Assembly (NCBI GenBank): GCA_021781075.1
Contig: JAJXXN010000301.1
Location: 1 to 13,636 of the forward strand
Reading direction: 5' to 3'
Source: Acidobacteriota bacterium
Lineage (GTDB): Bacteria; Acidobacteriota; Terriglobia; Terriglobales; Acidobacteriaceae
Length of the DNA stretch: 13,636 nt
Made by a program: the position numbers and the translations under genes. Below, piece by piece: positions 5,433 through 12,312 of this stretch. How positions within the stretch are numbered: position 1 is the stretch's first letter; each line of letters opens with the position of its first letter. A model generated the notes under the pieces. It was not told the DNA's origin, made no database searches, and was given only the letters and a program-made list of their open reading frames with translations.

Positions 5433-6833
5433 ATGCAAAGCAGCTACAACGGACTGGCACTGCCCACCGGCGGCAAAGCCATTGATTACTCCAACGGAAA
5501 ATTGAATGTTCCCGACAACCCGATCATCCCCTTTATTGAGGGCGATGGCACGGGACGCGACATCTGGAAGGCCTCTGCGCGCGTTTTTGACGCTGCGGTG
5601 GAAAAGACCTACGGCGGCAAGCGCAAAATCCACTGGTTTGAGATCTACGCCGGCGAGAAGGCTTATCGCCAGTTCAACAACTGGCTGCCGGATGACTCCG
5701 TCAACGCGGCGCGCGATTTCCGAGTTTCCATCAAGGGGCCCCTGACAACGCCGGTTGGCGGCGGCATCCGCTCGCTCAACGTGGCGTTGCGACAGATTCT
5801 GGACCTCTACAGTTGCGTGCGCCCGGTGAAGTACTACAAGGGCGTGCCCAGCCCGGTGAAGCACCCGGAGAAGCTGGACATCGTGCTCTTCCGTGAAAAC
5901 ACCGAGGATGTGTACTCCGGGATCGAATTCAAACAGGGTGCGCCTGAGACCGCAAAGCTCATCGAGTTCCTGAACACGGAGATGCTCAAGGGCGGCAAGA
6001 AGCAGGTGCGCAAGGATTCGGGCGTCGGCATCAAGCCCATCTCCGTATTCTGCTCCAAGCGCCTGGTCCGTGAAGCCATCAAATACGCACTGACCAATGG
6101 GCGCAAGATTGTCACGCTGGTCCACAAGGGCAACATCCAGAAGTTCACCGAGGGCGCATTCCGCGAGTGGGGCTACGAGCTGGCCATTGAAGAGTTCCGC
6201 AACGAAATTGTCACCGAGCGCGAGAGCTGGATCCTCGGCAACCTCGAAGCCAACCCAGGCCTCACCATCGAGCAAAATGCCGCGATGATCGAGCCGGGCA
6301 TGGAGTTTGCGCCGGAGAGCTTCAAGCAGGAAGTCTGCAATGAAGTCAAGGGTGTGCTTGAGCAGATCGGCAAGTCGCACGGCAACGGCGAGTGGAAGAG
6401 GAAGCTGATGATCAACGACCGCATTGCGGACTCGATCTTCCAGCAGATCATCATCCGCCCGGCCGATTACTCGGTGCTGGCGACGACGAACCTGAACGGC
6501 GATTATCTCTCCGACGCGGCGGCTGCGCAGGTGGGCGGGCTTGGCATTGCGCCGGGCGCGAATATCGGCGACGGCTACGCGGTCTTCGAGGCAACGCATG
6601 GAACGGCCCCGAAGTATGCCGACAAGGACGTGATCAACCCCGGCTCGGTTATCCTCTCCGGCGTGATGATGCTCGAGTACCTGGGCTGGAAGGAAGCGGC
6701 CAAGGCGATCGAGATTGCGATGGAGAAGACGATCCAGCAGAAATTCGTCACTTACGACTTTGAACGCCAGACCGAGGGCGCAACCAAGGTTTCAACCAGC
6801 GAGTTTGCAACGCGGATCATCGGCAACCTGTGA
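5433..6833 (+). CDS. icd: Isocitrate dehydrogenase, NADP-dependent
   Basis: TCA-cycle enzyme that oxidises and decarboxylates isocitrate to 2-oxoglutarate. The 466-residue protein follows the E. coli Icd type: IPFIEGDGTGRDIW near the N terminus, IRSLNVALRQILDLYSCVRP with substrate-binding Ser and Arg residues, VLFRENTEDVYSGIE, NIGDGYAVFEATHGTAPKYA and NPGSVILSGVMMLEYLGW. The coenzyme determinants known from E. coli (Lys-Tyr in APKYA, Tyr and Arg in TYDFER) are all present, so NADP is expected. The serine that AceK phosphorylates in E. coli is conserved in RSLN, but no aceK is in this window. At about 466 residues it is longer than E. coli Icd, with insertions in the middle. mdh follows 131 bp downstream. 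Confidence 0.97.
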   Translation: MQSSYNGLALPTGGKAIDYSNGKLNVPDNPIIPFIEGDGTGRDIWKASARVFDAAVEKTYGGKRKIHWFEIYAGEKAYRQFNNWLPDDSVNAARDFRVSIKGPLTTPVGGGIRSLNVALRQILDLYSCVRPVKYYKGVPSPVKHPEKLDIVLFRENTEDVYSGIEFKQGAPETAKLIEFLNTEMLKGGKKQVRKDSGVGIKPISVFCSKRLVREAIKYALTNGRKIVTLVHKGNIQKFTEGAFREWGYELAIEEFRNEIVTERESWILGNLEANPGLTIEQNAAMIEPGMEFAPESFKQEVCNEVKGVLEQIGKSHGNGEWKRKLMINDRIADSIFQQIIIRPADYSVLATTNLNGDYLSDAAAAQVGGLGIAPGANIGDGYAVFEATHGTAPKYADKDVINPGSVILSGVMMLEYLGWKEAAKAIEIAMEKTIQQKFVTYDFERQTEGATKVSTSEFATRIIGNL

Positions 6834-6917
6834 CAATGTGGGCCGGGGACTGGCGTCGGGATTGCGTCCCGCGCACTGCTCCCCGCGTCTCAAGTAGTGG
6901 GTAACGAACTTATCGCG

Positions 6918-6936
6918 CAGTGAATTTGATTCACTG
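6918..6936. promoter_or_regulatory. Perfect 8-3-8 dyad upstream of mdh
   Basis: CAGTGAAT, spacer TTG, ATTCACTG. It lies 28 bp before the mdh ATG and 17 bp before its GAGGAG ribosome site. It may be a repressor or activator operator, or a short 5'-UTR hairpin near the ribosome site. The core GTGA-N7-TCAC recurs at 11035-11049. Confidence 0.5.
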
Positions 6937-6964
6937 TATTTATGCGGAAGAAAGAGGAGCAGTC

Positions 6965-7891
6965 ATGCGGAAAAAAGTGAGTATTGTGGGCGCGGGCAAC
7001 GTTGGGGCCACGACCGCGCATTGGATCGCGTCCAAGGAGCTGGCGGATGTGGTGCTGGTGGATGTGGTCGAGGGGATTCCCCAGGGCAAGGCATTGGACC
7101 TGCTCGAGGCCATGCCGGTGGAGAAAAAGGACGTGCACCTGATCGGCTCGAACGATTACGAGGCGACGGCAAACTCCGACGTCGTCGTCATCACCGCGGG
7201 CATTCCGCGCAAGCCGGGCATGAGCCGCGACGACTTGTTGAACACCAACTACAAGATCATGTCGGATGTGGTGGCGAAGGTTGTGGCGCAATCGCCCGAG
7301 TCAATCCTGGTCATCGTCTCGAACCCTCTGGACGTGATGGCGCAGACGGCCTTCCGCCAAGCCGGCTTCAACCGCGAGCGCGTCATCGGCATGGCTGGCG
7401 TGCTGGATTCGGCACGCTTCCGCACCTTCATCGCCGAGGAACTCAAGGTGAGCGTGGAAAACGTGACCGCCTTTGTGCTGGGCGGCCACGGGGACACGAT
7501 GGTCCCGCTGCCGCGCTATTCAACGGTCGCTGGCATCCCCATCACCGAGCTCATCGCGCCCGCGCGTCTGGAGCAGCTCATCCAGCGCACCCGCGACGGC
7601 GGCGCCGAGATCGTGAAATACCTCAAGGCCGGAAGCGCTTTCTATGCCCCGGGCGCTTCCACTACCGAGATGGTCGAGGCCATCCTCAAGGACAAGAAGA
7701 AGGTCATGCCCTGCGCGGCCTACCTTACCGGCGAGTATGGCATCAACGGCTACTACATCGGCGTGCCCTGCAAGCTGGGCGCGGCCGGCATTGAGCAGAT
7801 CATCGAGATCAAGCTGACGCCGGAGGAAGATGCCGCCCTCAAGAAGAGCGCCGAGGCCGTCAAGGAGCTTTGCGCTGTCGTCGGTGTATAG
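6965..7891 (+). CDS. mdh: Malate dehydrogenase, LDH-like type
   Basis: Interconverts malate and oxaloacetate with NAD in the TCA cycle. The 308-residue protein has the Rossmann motif GAGNVG (9-14) and an aspartate at the end of the second strand (VLVD, Asp33), indicating NAD over NADP. The substrate loop AGIPRKPGMSRDD has Arg82 where lactate dehydrogenases carry Gln, plus Arg88. The catalytic pair is Asp148 and His175 (GGHGDTMVPLPRYS), and Arg151 binds substrate. A GTG at 6920 would add 15 residues, but the ATG at 6965 has GAGGAG 5 nt upstream and fits the family start. It follows icd in the same direction. The 131 bp gap holds a small CGGGA/TCCCG hairpin (6857-6871) and the dyad at 6918-6936, so it may have its own regulation. 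Confidence 0.96.
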   Translation: MRKKVSIVGAGNVGATTAHWIASKELADVVLVDVVEGIPQGKALDLLEAMPVEKKDVHLIGSNDYEATANSDVVVITAGIPRKPGMSRDDLLNTNYKIMSDVVAKVVAQSPESILVIVSNPLDVMAQTAFRQAGFNRERVIGMAGVLDSARFRTFIAEELKVSVENVTAFVLGGHGDTMVPLPRYSTVAGIPITELIAPARLEQLIQRTRDGGAEIVKYLKAGSAFYAPGASTTEMVEAILKDKKKVMPCAAYLTGEYGINGYYIGVPCKLGAAGIEQIIEIKLTPEEDAALKKSAEAVKELCAVVGV

Positions 7892-7898
7892 GTAGCAA

Positions 7899-7928
7899 GG
7901 GACTTTGGAACTCAGGGACTTGGGTTTT
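7899..7928 (+). repeat. Degenerate GGGACTT heptamer cluster downstream of mdh
   Basis: On the plus strand: GGGACTT, TGGAACT, two bases, GGGACTT, GGGTTTT. AGGGACTT occurs exactly twice, 16 bp apart. It is related to the units at 3553-3580. Confidence 0.5.
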
Positions 7929-7992
7929 GATTGGATGAGCGTGAAAGTTATTCAAAATGATTGAAACGCCCGGTTTATCCAAGCTGTGCCTC

Positions 7993-8006
7993 GGTTCCCG
8001 AGTTCC
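7993..8006 (-). repeat. Two heptamers in inverted orientation
   Basis: On the minus strand: GGAACTC followed by GGGAACC, same family as 7899-7928 but on the opposite strand. GGAACTC at 7907-7913 can pair with GAGTTCC at 8000-8006. The rest of the 208-bp mdh-to-beta-barrel gap holds a 10-bp palindrome CCTCCGGAGG at 8027-8036 and no clear promoter. Confidence 0.4.
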
Positions 8007-8099
8007 TTTTCCCCCGTTTACTCCACCCTCCGGAGGATTGCCATCTCAACCTGTTGATTGTTGTTGATGGCCGCTTCAGACCTGCATCCTCAAAGAACG

Positions 8100-8954
8100 A
8101 TGAAAAAACTTCCCCTCGTTCTTTGCTTCATCGCGCAGGGTGCTGTGTGCCTGTTTGCGCAAACCTCAACCCACCAGGGATTTTTTGACCACTGGGAGGC
8201 ACGCGCCTCCGCGGCCCAATCCAAACAACCCGGCTGGTCCGTCCCGGTATTCACCGCCACCACCGCCTTGATCCAAGTTGCCCGAATCGACCTGTTTCGC
8301 CAGGTTACGCCCGCGCTTACCACCACCTGGAACCTGGACGGCAGCAAGGGGGTGAACCTCATTCCCTGCGACAAGACCGAGTTGGACTTCAATCTGCCGC
8401 CGTACATTCAACATAATGTGGCTGGTGTGCCAGACGGCTTCGGCGACCTCTCGTTCGCAGGCAAATATCTCATCGCCTCGGGCAACGAGAAGCACGGCAA
8501 TTACACGTTCATGGCATTGTTCGCGGCGAGCATCCCCACCGGCAGCTACAAAAACGGCGCGAATGGCGCAACCTTCACGCCCACCATCGGCGGCGGCAAG
8601 GGCTTCGGCGCATTCGACGTGCAAAGCACGCTGGCCGCGACCCTGCCGCACACCACAACGGCGCTCAATACCGCGGGCAGGGCGGTCGCCTGGAACACGG
8701 TGGCGCAATGGCATGTGCGGAAGTACTTTTGGCCCGAGATGGAGAGCAACGCAACCTACTTCGTCGGCGGCGCAAACGACGGCAAGATGCAGGAGTTTGT
8801 GATGCCGGGAATCATGGCGGGCAAATTCGCGCTCCATCCCGGCGTGCCGCACTCGCGGCCCGGCATCGCAATCGGCGGTGGAATGCAGATAGCGACCAGC
8901 CATTTCCATGCTTACAACCATGCGCTCGTCATCACCGCGCGCTGGCTGTTTTAA
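8100..8954 (+). CDS. Predicted outer-membrane beta-barrel protein (MetA-pathway/phenol-degradation-like)
   Basis: A 284-residue protein with a signal peptide: Lys3-4 after Met, hydrophobic core LPLVLCFIAQGAVC, and cleavage likely after LFA at 18-20. The body is rich in Gly, Thr, Asn and aromatic residues in alternating strands. It contains GFGDLSFAGKYLIASG, FMALFAASIPTGSY and GGGKGFGAFDVQST, which resemble the transporter/MetA-pathway beta-barrel family. It ends in TARWLF, and a terminal Phe is the usual outer-membrane sorting signal. The cargo is unknown. An in-frame TTG at 8058 and ATG at 8067 exist upstream, but only the ATG at 8100 gives a normal signal peptide. It stands alone on the plus strand, convergent with the hydrolase gene. 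Confidence 0.75.
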   Translation: MKKLPLVLCFIAQGAVCLFAQTSTHQGFFDHWEARASAAQSKQPGWSVPVFTATTALIQVARIDLFRQVTPALTTTWNLDGSKGVNLIPCDKTELDFNLPPYIQHNVAGVPDGFGDLSFAGKYLIASGNEKHGNYTFMALFAASIPTGSYKNGANGATFTPTIGGGKGFGAFDVQSTLAATLPHTTTALNTAGRAVAWNTVAQWHVRKYFWPEMESNATYFVGGANDGKMQEFVMPGIMAGKFALHPGVPHSRPGIAIGGGMQIATSHFHAYNHALVITARWLF

Positions 8955-8987
8955 AAAGGGTTCAGGGGGCGGACTTCGCGCCCCTGA
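8953..8987 (-). terminator. Likely terminator of the hydrolase unit
   Basis: The stem TCAGGGG (8962-8968) with CCCCTGA (8981-8987) extends by CG pairs across a one-base bulge. On the minus strand it is followed by ACCC and then five T (8957-8953). The U run starts 4 nt from the stem, so this is a somewhat loose intrinsic terminator. It fills the 42-bp convergent gap and may also act for the beta-barrel gene. Confidence 0.5.
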
Positions 8988-8996
8988 CAGACTCCT

Positions 8997-9911
8997 TTAC
9001 TGCGCACCATCCAAAAAACCCGCCACACGCGGCCCAATCTGCCGGGAACACAGGAGGGGGGCAAGGTGGCCGCATCCATTGACGACGAACAGTTCAGACC
9101 CGCTGATCAGCCCATGCATTTGCTCGCCCTCCAAGAGCGGCGTAATGCGGTCATCGGAATCCCAGACGATGAGGGTTTTCATCTTCAGCGTGGAGAGCCT
9201 TCCGTCGGTCACATCACGACCCGTGAGCATCGAGTCCAATGCGCGGTGAATCACCCAGGCGTTCTTGCCTGAGACACGGATCACATCGCGCGCCACAAAG
9301 CCCGGGACCGCGGGAGGATGCGGCATCAGGAGCGCATCCAACTGGTCGAGCTGGGCGGGCGTTTGCGGCGTAAAGAGCGCGGTGTCCCAGTCTGGCTTGA
9401 ACTTCATGCCGGCACTGTCAAAAAGGATGAGTTTGTTGATGCGCTCCGGGTGGTTGAGCGCGACGGTCTGCACAATCCAGCCGCCCATCGACCAGCCCCC
9501 CAAATCAACCTGTTTGAGGCCGAGTGCGTCCATGAAGCCTACGACCATGGCCGATTCATCGGCAATGGAGTAGGAAAAATTTGCCGGCTTCCCGCTGCGT
9601 CCATAGCCGGGCAGGTCTGGCATGTAGACGCGATAACCTGCTTTCACAAAATAGGGCGCGAGGTTGCGCCAATCCTCGGCGTTGCCGCCCAGGCCATGCA
9701 CCAGCACCAGTGGCATGCCATCCGAAGGCCCTAGGGCCTCATAGTTCATGCCAATGCCCTGGACGGTGATTTGATGAACCTCCGTGCCTGCAAGGCGGAG
9801 GCGCAGTGTTTGCCAGGCGCGAGCGAGTTCAACGGGCCGAAGGTAAAACGCAGTGCCCGCGCTGATGAGGAGCACAAGAAAAACCAGCAATAAACGTCGC
9901 AAAATTCTCAT
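8997..9911 (-). CDS. Membrane-anchored alpha/beta hydrolase
   Basis: A 304-residue alpha/beta-hydrolase-fold protein. An N-terminal segment, basic MRILRR then a hydrophobic stretch at about 7-24, looks like a membrane anchor or uncleaved signal, so the enzyme probably faces the periplasm. Fold marks are HGLGG (72-76, oxyanion loop), DLPGYGRSGKP (99-109), the nucleophile elbow GWSMGG with Ser141, an acid in IVWDSDD, and the histidine in GCGHLAPL near the C terminus. The triad is complete. The substrate is not deducible; the family includes esterases, haloperoxidase-like enzymes and C-C hydrolases. It starts 18 bp after the secreted unknown protein gene in the same direction, so the two are likely co-transcribed. 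The ribosome site is weak. Confidence 0.85.
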   Translation of the reverse strand: MRILRRLLLVFLVLLISAGTAFYLRPVELARAWQTLRLRLAGTEVHQITVQGIGMNYEALGPSDGMPLVLVHGLGGNAEDWRNLAPYFVKAGYRVYMPDLPGYGRSGKPANFSYSIADESAMVVGFMDALGLKQVDLGGWSMGGWIVQTVALNHPERINKLILFDSAGMKFKPDWDTALFTPQTPAQLDQLDALLMPHPPAVPGFVARDVIRVSGKNAWVIHRALDSMLTGRDVTDGRLSTLKMKTLIVWDSDDRITPLLEGEQMHGLISGSELFVVNGCGHLAPLLCSRQIGPRVAGFLDGAQ

Positions 9912-9929
9912 CGTGCCGGGGCCTCGCCG

Positions 9930-10964
9930 TTAGTGCGTCAGTTCGGACATGGGCAACTCGATGGCAAAGCCGGGCTTGCCATTGTTTGTGGCATACGCCC
10001 AGAAGCCGTGGAAGTTGTCACGCAACGCCGGCTGCACCTTGAGCAGCGCCGTCATCACCGCCACCGCCTCGGTGCGCGCGGAGGCCGGGTCGGTAGTCCC
10101 CAATGACTCGTAATAAATGGCGATATCCGCGTGGTGCAGCGAGGCATCAATCCGTATGGCGGAGACCTGCCAACTGCGCGGCCCGTCCGACAGTGTGTAG
10201 GGGTATTTCAACGGCGGGGTGACCGCGGCTAAGGTTTGCGCCTGCTCCTGGTTCAACTTTTGCAGGTTGGGGCTTGCGATGTAGTTCACCGGCAGCAGCA
10301 GATAATTTGCCAGGTCGTAGGTGAAGGCTGCGGCGAAATAGTCCTGATCCTTGGCCAGTGTGCGCGCATGAGACCAATACCAGACGCCATCATGGCCATC
10401 GAGCAGGCCTTCATGGGCGCTGATGCCGCCGAGCTTCCACATGCCGTTTTCAACCGCAAGAATCAATCCCACCTGGCCGGCGAATTTTCCGCCCACTGCA
10501 TCGGCGAGGATCACCGCATAGATTCCCGGCGGCAGTCCGGGCAGCGTGATGGTCACCGTGAGGTTCCCGGTGGAACTGGAGCAAAATGCCTGCATGTCGG
10601 AGGCGGCTTTGGCCGCGCTGTTGTCCACAAGGTAGAGATTGCGCAACTTGACCTGCCCGCCGACGAGCAATCCGGAGGCGCGCCCCGCCTCACTTTTAAT
10701 CGAGTTCCAGTCGCCGGCCTCGCTGGTGAGCAGCACGCCCTTGAGCGTGGTGTAATCCTGCCCCTGCACCGCATTCAGAATACGCGCCGCGGATTCACCG
10801 AGCGCGCTGCGGTCTGCCGCGCTCATCTCCGCCTGCGCGGTGCATTTCGCGGTTTCCGCGCGGGCGGCAATCGAATAAAACGCGGCTGCTATCAGAAGCA
10901 TTGCAAGGGGCGCCGGGCGACCCCGGCGAATCACCATGAGGTTCTGGAACCACTTCCCTGCCAT
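9930..10964 (-). CDS. Secreted protein of unknown function
   Basis: I do not recognise this 344-residue protein. It has a signal peptide: basic residues Arg13-Arg16, hydrophobic core at about 20-33, and likely cleavage after ARA at 34-36. Two cysteines, 41 and 128, could form a disulfide outside the cytosol. The central part (about 135-185) is rich in beta strands (LTVTITLPGLPPGIYAVIL, GLILAVENGMWKLGG). The later part (about 190-260) looks helical and aromatic (HDGVWYWSHARTLAKDQDYFAAAF). The ATG at 10964 has AGGAG 8 nt upstream. It is followed at 18 bp by the membrane-anchored hydrolase, hinting that the two act together in the cell envelope. It could be lineage-specific. Confidence 0.8.
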   Translation of the reverse strand: MAGKWFQNLMVIRRGRPAPLAMLLIAAAFYSIAARAETAKCTAQAEMSAADRSALGESAARILNAVQGQDYTTLKGVLLTSEAGDWNSIKSEAGRASGLLVGGQVKLRNLYLVDNSAAKAASDMQAFCSSSTGNLTVTITLPGLPPGIYAVILADAVGGKFAGQVGLILAVENGMWKLGGISAHEGLLDGHDGVWYWSHARTLAKDQDYFAAAFTYDLANYLLLPVNYIASPNLQKLNQEQAQTLAAVTPPLKYPYTLSDGPRSWQVSAIRIDASLHHADIAIYYESLGTTDPASARTEAVAVMTALLKVQPALRDNFHGFWAYATNNGKPGFAIELPMSELTH

Positions 10965-10988
10965 TGTGCCAACTCCTAGGATGAAAGA

Positions 10989-11002
10989 CTCGCGAGCGCG
11001 AG
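10989..11002. promoter_or_regulatory. CTCGCG-AG-CGCGAG inverted repeat in divergent promoter region
   Basis: A perfect 6-2-6 palindrome in the 130-bp gap between two divergent secreted-protein genes. It lies 25 bp upstream of the start of the minus-strand gene. It could be an operator; no regulator gene is nearby. A TATATT box at 11019-11024 lacks a -35 partner. Confidence 0.3.
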
Positions 11003-11034
11003 GGAAACATTGCTAGTCTATATTGTGGAGGCTG

Positions 11035-11049
11035 GTGATTCCCAATCAC
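11035..11049. promoter_or_regulatory. GTGATT-CCC-AATCAC dyad upstream of the STN-domain gene
   Basis: A perfect 6-3-6 inverted repeat 45 bp upstream of the gene start at 11095. It shares the GTGA-N7-TCAC layout with the mdh dyad. Confidence 0.35.
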
Positions 11050-11094
11050 TCTGCCGCCCCCCGCAAGCGGAAAACCCAAGCAACGGAGCGCGCG

Positions 11095-11886
11095 ATGCCA
11101 AGCCCACTGATCAACAGCTTGAAAATCACCGGAATCCTGATAATCGCCCTCTTTCTTGGTTGGACGCATCAGGGCACGGCACAGTCGAAACAGACCGCCG
11201 CACCCGCCACGCCAGCGGTCAAAACCAGCGGAACCGCGGCAACGCGCACTCTGCATCACAAAAAGTCCCGCGCCAAGGCCAAGGCAAAAGCGGAGGAAAA
11301 ACCCGCAGCGCAGGCCGAATCCAAGCCCGTCGAGCCTCCCAAGCCCGATTGGCCGGTCAATGACCCGCCCAAAAACCCGTACATCAGCTGGGACAGCAAA
11401 GGCCTGCGCATTGAGGCAAACAACTCCAGCCTGGAAACAATCCTCAAAGGTATTACGGCCCAGACCGGTGTGACGGTGGAAGGACTCGATAAAGACCAGC
11501 GCATTTTTGGCGTCTATGGGCCGGGTCGCGCACGTGATGTGCTGGCGCAGTTGTTGGACGGCACCGGTTACAACGTGCTGATGGTCGGCGAGCAGGCGCC
11601 GGGGACACCGCGGCAGATTGTGCTTTCCGCCAAGTCAGACGCCCCCGCGGGCACAACTGACAACAAAACGGACAACCGCTATCCACGCGTGGCGCCGGCG
11701 ATTGAGGAGGATGAGGAAGTGCCGGAGCTGGTCGCTCCCGTCCAAGTCAACCAGCCCCCCAATGATGACCAACAGAACCAGCAGAACCAACAAAACCAGC
11801 AGCCCATGCGGCCGGGCTTCCAGAATCCGCAACGACCAGGCATGCCCGGGCAACCTGGCCAGCCTTTGCAGCAATCTCCCCAGTAA
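11095..11886 (+). CDS. Secreted STN-like (secretin/TonB short N-terminal domain) protein with Pro/Gln-rich tail
   Basis: 263 residues, start fixed by GGAG 6 nt before the ATG. Residues 11-22 are the hydrophobic core of a signal peptide, with cleavage plausible after TAQ (28-30). A Lys/Ala-rich stretch follows (about 51-76), then a Pro-rich linker (80-96). A single globular segment at about 103-180 resembles STN domains: LRIEANNSSLETILKGIT, then QRIFGVYGPGRARDVLAQLLDGTGYNVLMVG. The tail is acidic (EEDEE, 204-208), then Asn/Gln repeats and Pro/Gly/Gln to the end. In secretins and TonB receptors this domain precedes a barrel; here nothing follows it, so the function is unknown. It could be an envelope adaptor or periplasmic partner. 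Confidence 0.75.
   Translation: MPSPLINSLKITGILIIALFLGWTHQGTAQSKQTAAPATPAVKTSGTAATRTLHHKKSRAKAKAKAEEKPAAQAESKPVEPPKPDWPVNDPPKNPYISWDSKGLRIEANNSSLETILKGITAQTGVTVEGLDKDQRIFGVYGPGRARDVLAQLLDGTGYNVLMVGEQAPGTPRQIVLSAKSDAPAGTTDNKTDNRYPRVAPAIEEDEEVPELVAPVQVNQPPNDDQQNQQNQQNQQPMRPGFQNPQRPGMPGQPGQPLQQSPQ
11770..11802 (+). repeat. CAA/CAG/AAC codon microsatellite
   Basis: A run of CAA, CAG and AAC codons giving repeated Gln-Asn-Gln units in the tail of the STN-domain protein. Slippage here would change length in steps of three and keep the frame. Confidence 0.7.
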
Positions 11887-11900
11887 TTTTTACTTTGCCC

Positions 11901-11937
11901 AATACAAAAGCCGCGCTCCGGGCGCGGCTTATGTATT
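11901..11937. terminator. Bidirectional hairpin between convergent genes
   Basis: AATACA (11901-11906) pairs with TGTATT (11932-11937). After one A/A mismatch, AAGCCGCGC pairs with GCGCGGCTT around a TCCGG loop, 15 pairs in all. It lies 14 bp after the STN gene stop and 17 bp before the end of the opposite gene. U-rich sequence flanks the GC core on the minus strand (TTTTGTATT), so it should stop the minus-strand gene better than the plus-strand one. Confidence 0.7.
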
Positions 11938-11954
11938 CGAGTCGAAACAAAATT

Positions 11955-12125
11955 TCAGGCGGGTTTCACACTTGTCTTGACAGTCGCCTTCAACATGCCC
12001 AGCTTGCGATCCGGGTTCATGCACCAGAATCCGATGCGGAAGATGGCAAAGGAGGCCAGCACGCCAAAAAGCATTGCGGCCACGGCGGCAAAGACCATCA
12101 CCAGTAAATTCAGAAAATCAGCCAT
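11955..12125 (-). CDS. Small single-span membrane protein
   Basis: 56 residues from the ATG at 12125, which has AGGA 7 nt upstream. Residues 4-28 are an almost unbroken hydrophobic helix (LNLLVMVFAAVAAMLFGVLASFAIF). A short segment IGFWCMNPDRKLGMLKATVK follows, with a basic C-terminal tail, so the N terminus is probably outside and the tail in the cytosol. The open frame runs back to 12356, but the upstream part overlaps uvrA and is not credible. I do not recognise a family. It is divergent from uvrA across 187 bp and ends at the bidirectional hairpin. The good ribosome site and clear topology support a real gene. Confidence 0.65.
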   Translation of the reverse strand: MADFLNLLVMVFAAVAAMLFGVLASFAIFRIGFWCMNPDRKLGMLKATVKTSVKPA

Positions 12126-12224
12126 TCCATTGTCCTGCGTCTGCTGAAGTGCTTTTCCATCCCACCGAATTTTCGGATGGGCTTGTTTGACAATGTAACA
12201 GAGGACGCCCCAAAACGCATCGCA

Positions 12225-12254
12225 TTGACCGTGAAATCTGTTGGCAAATAAAAT
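12225..12254 (+). promoter_or_regulatory. Sigma-70-like promoter of uvrA
   Basis: TTGACC (12225-12230) and TAAAAT (12249-12254), each a 5-of-6 match, are 18 bp apart. This would start transcription about 50 nt before the uvrA ATG. I see no clear SOS (LexA) palindrome overlapping it. Confidence 0.6.
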
Positions 12255-12312
12255 ACCCCCATGGGCGCTGAGGGATTTCAGCGTCCAACTCCCCGAAACG
12301 AGCCCCCACGCC

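Noticed and set aside
5229..6599. Minus-strand open frame of 456 codons opposite icd
   Set aside because: Antisense to highly conserved isocitrate dehydrogenase. Its composition reflects the opposite strand and no family is recognisable.
6857..6871. CGGGA/TCCCG hairpin after icd as a terminator
   Set aside because: Only five pairs and no T run follows, so I cannot call it an icd terminator. It is mentioned under mdh only.
12157..12180. Inverted repeat CCATCC/GGATGG between the small membrane gene and uvrA
   Set aside because: The loop is 12 nt and a competing CCGAA/TTCGG pairing uses the same bases. There is no U run and it is too weak to call.
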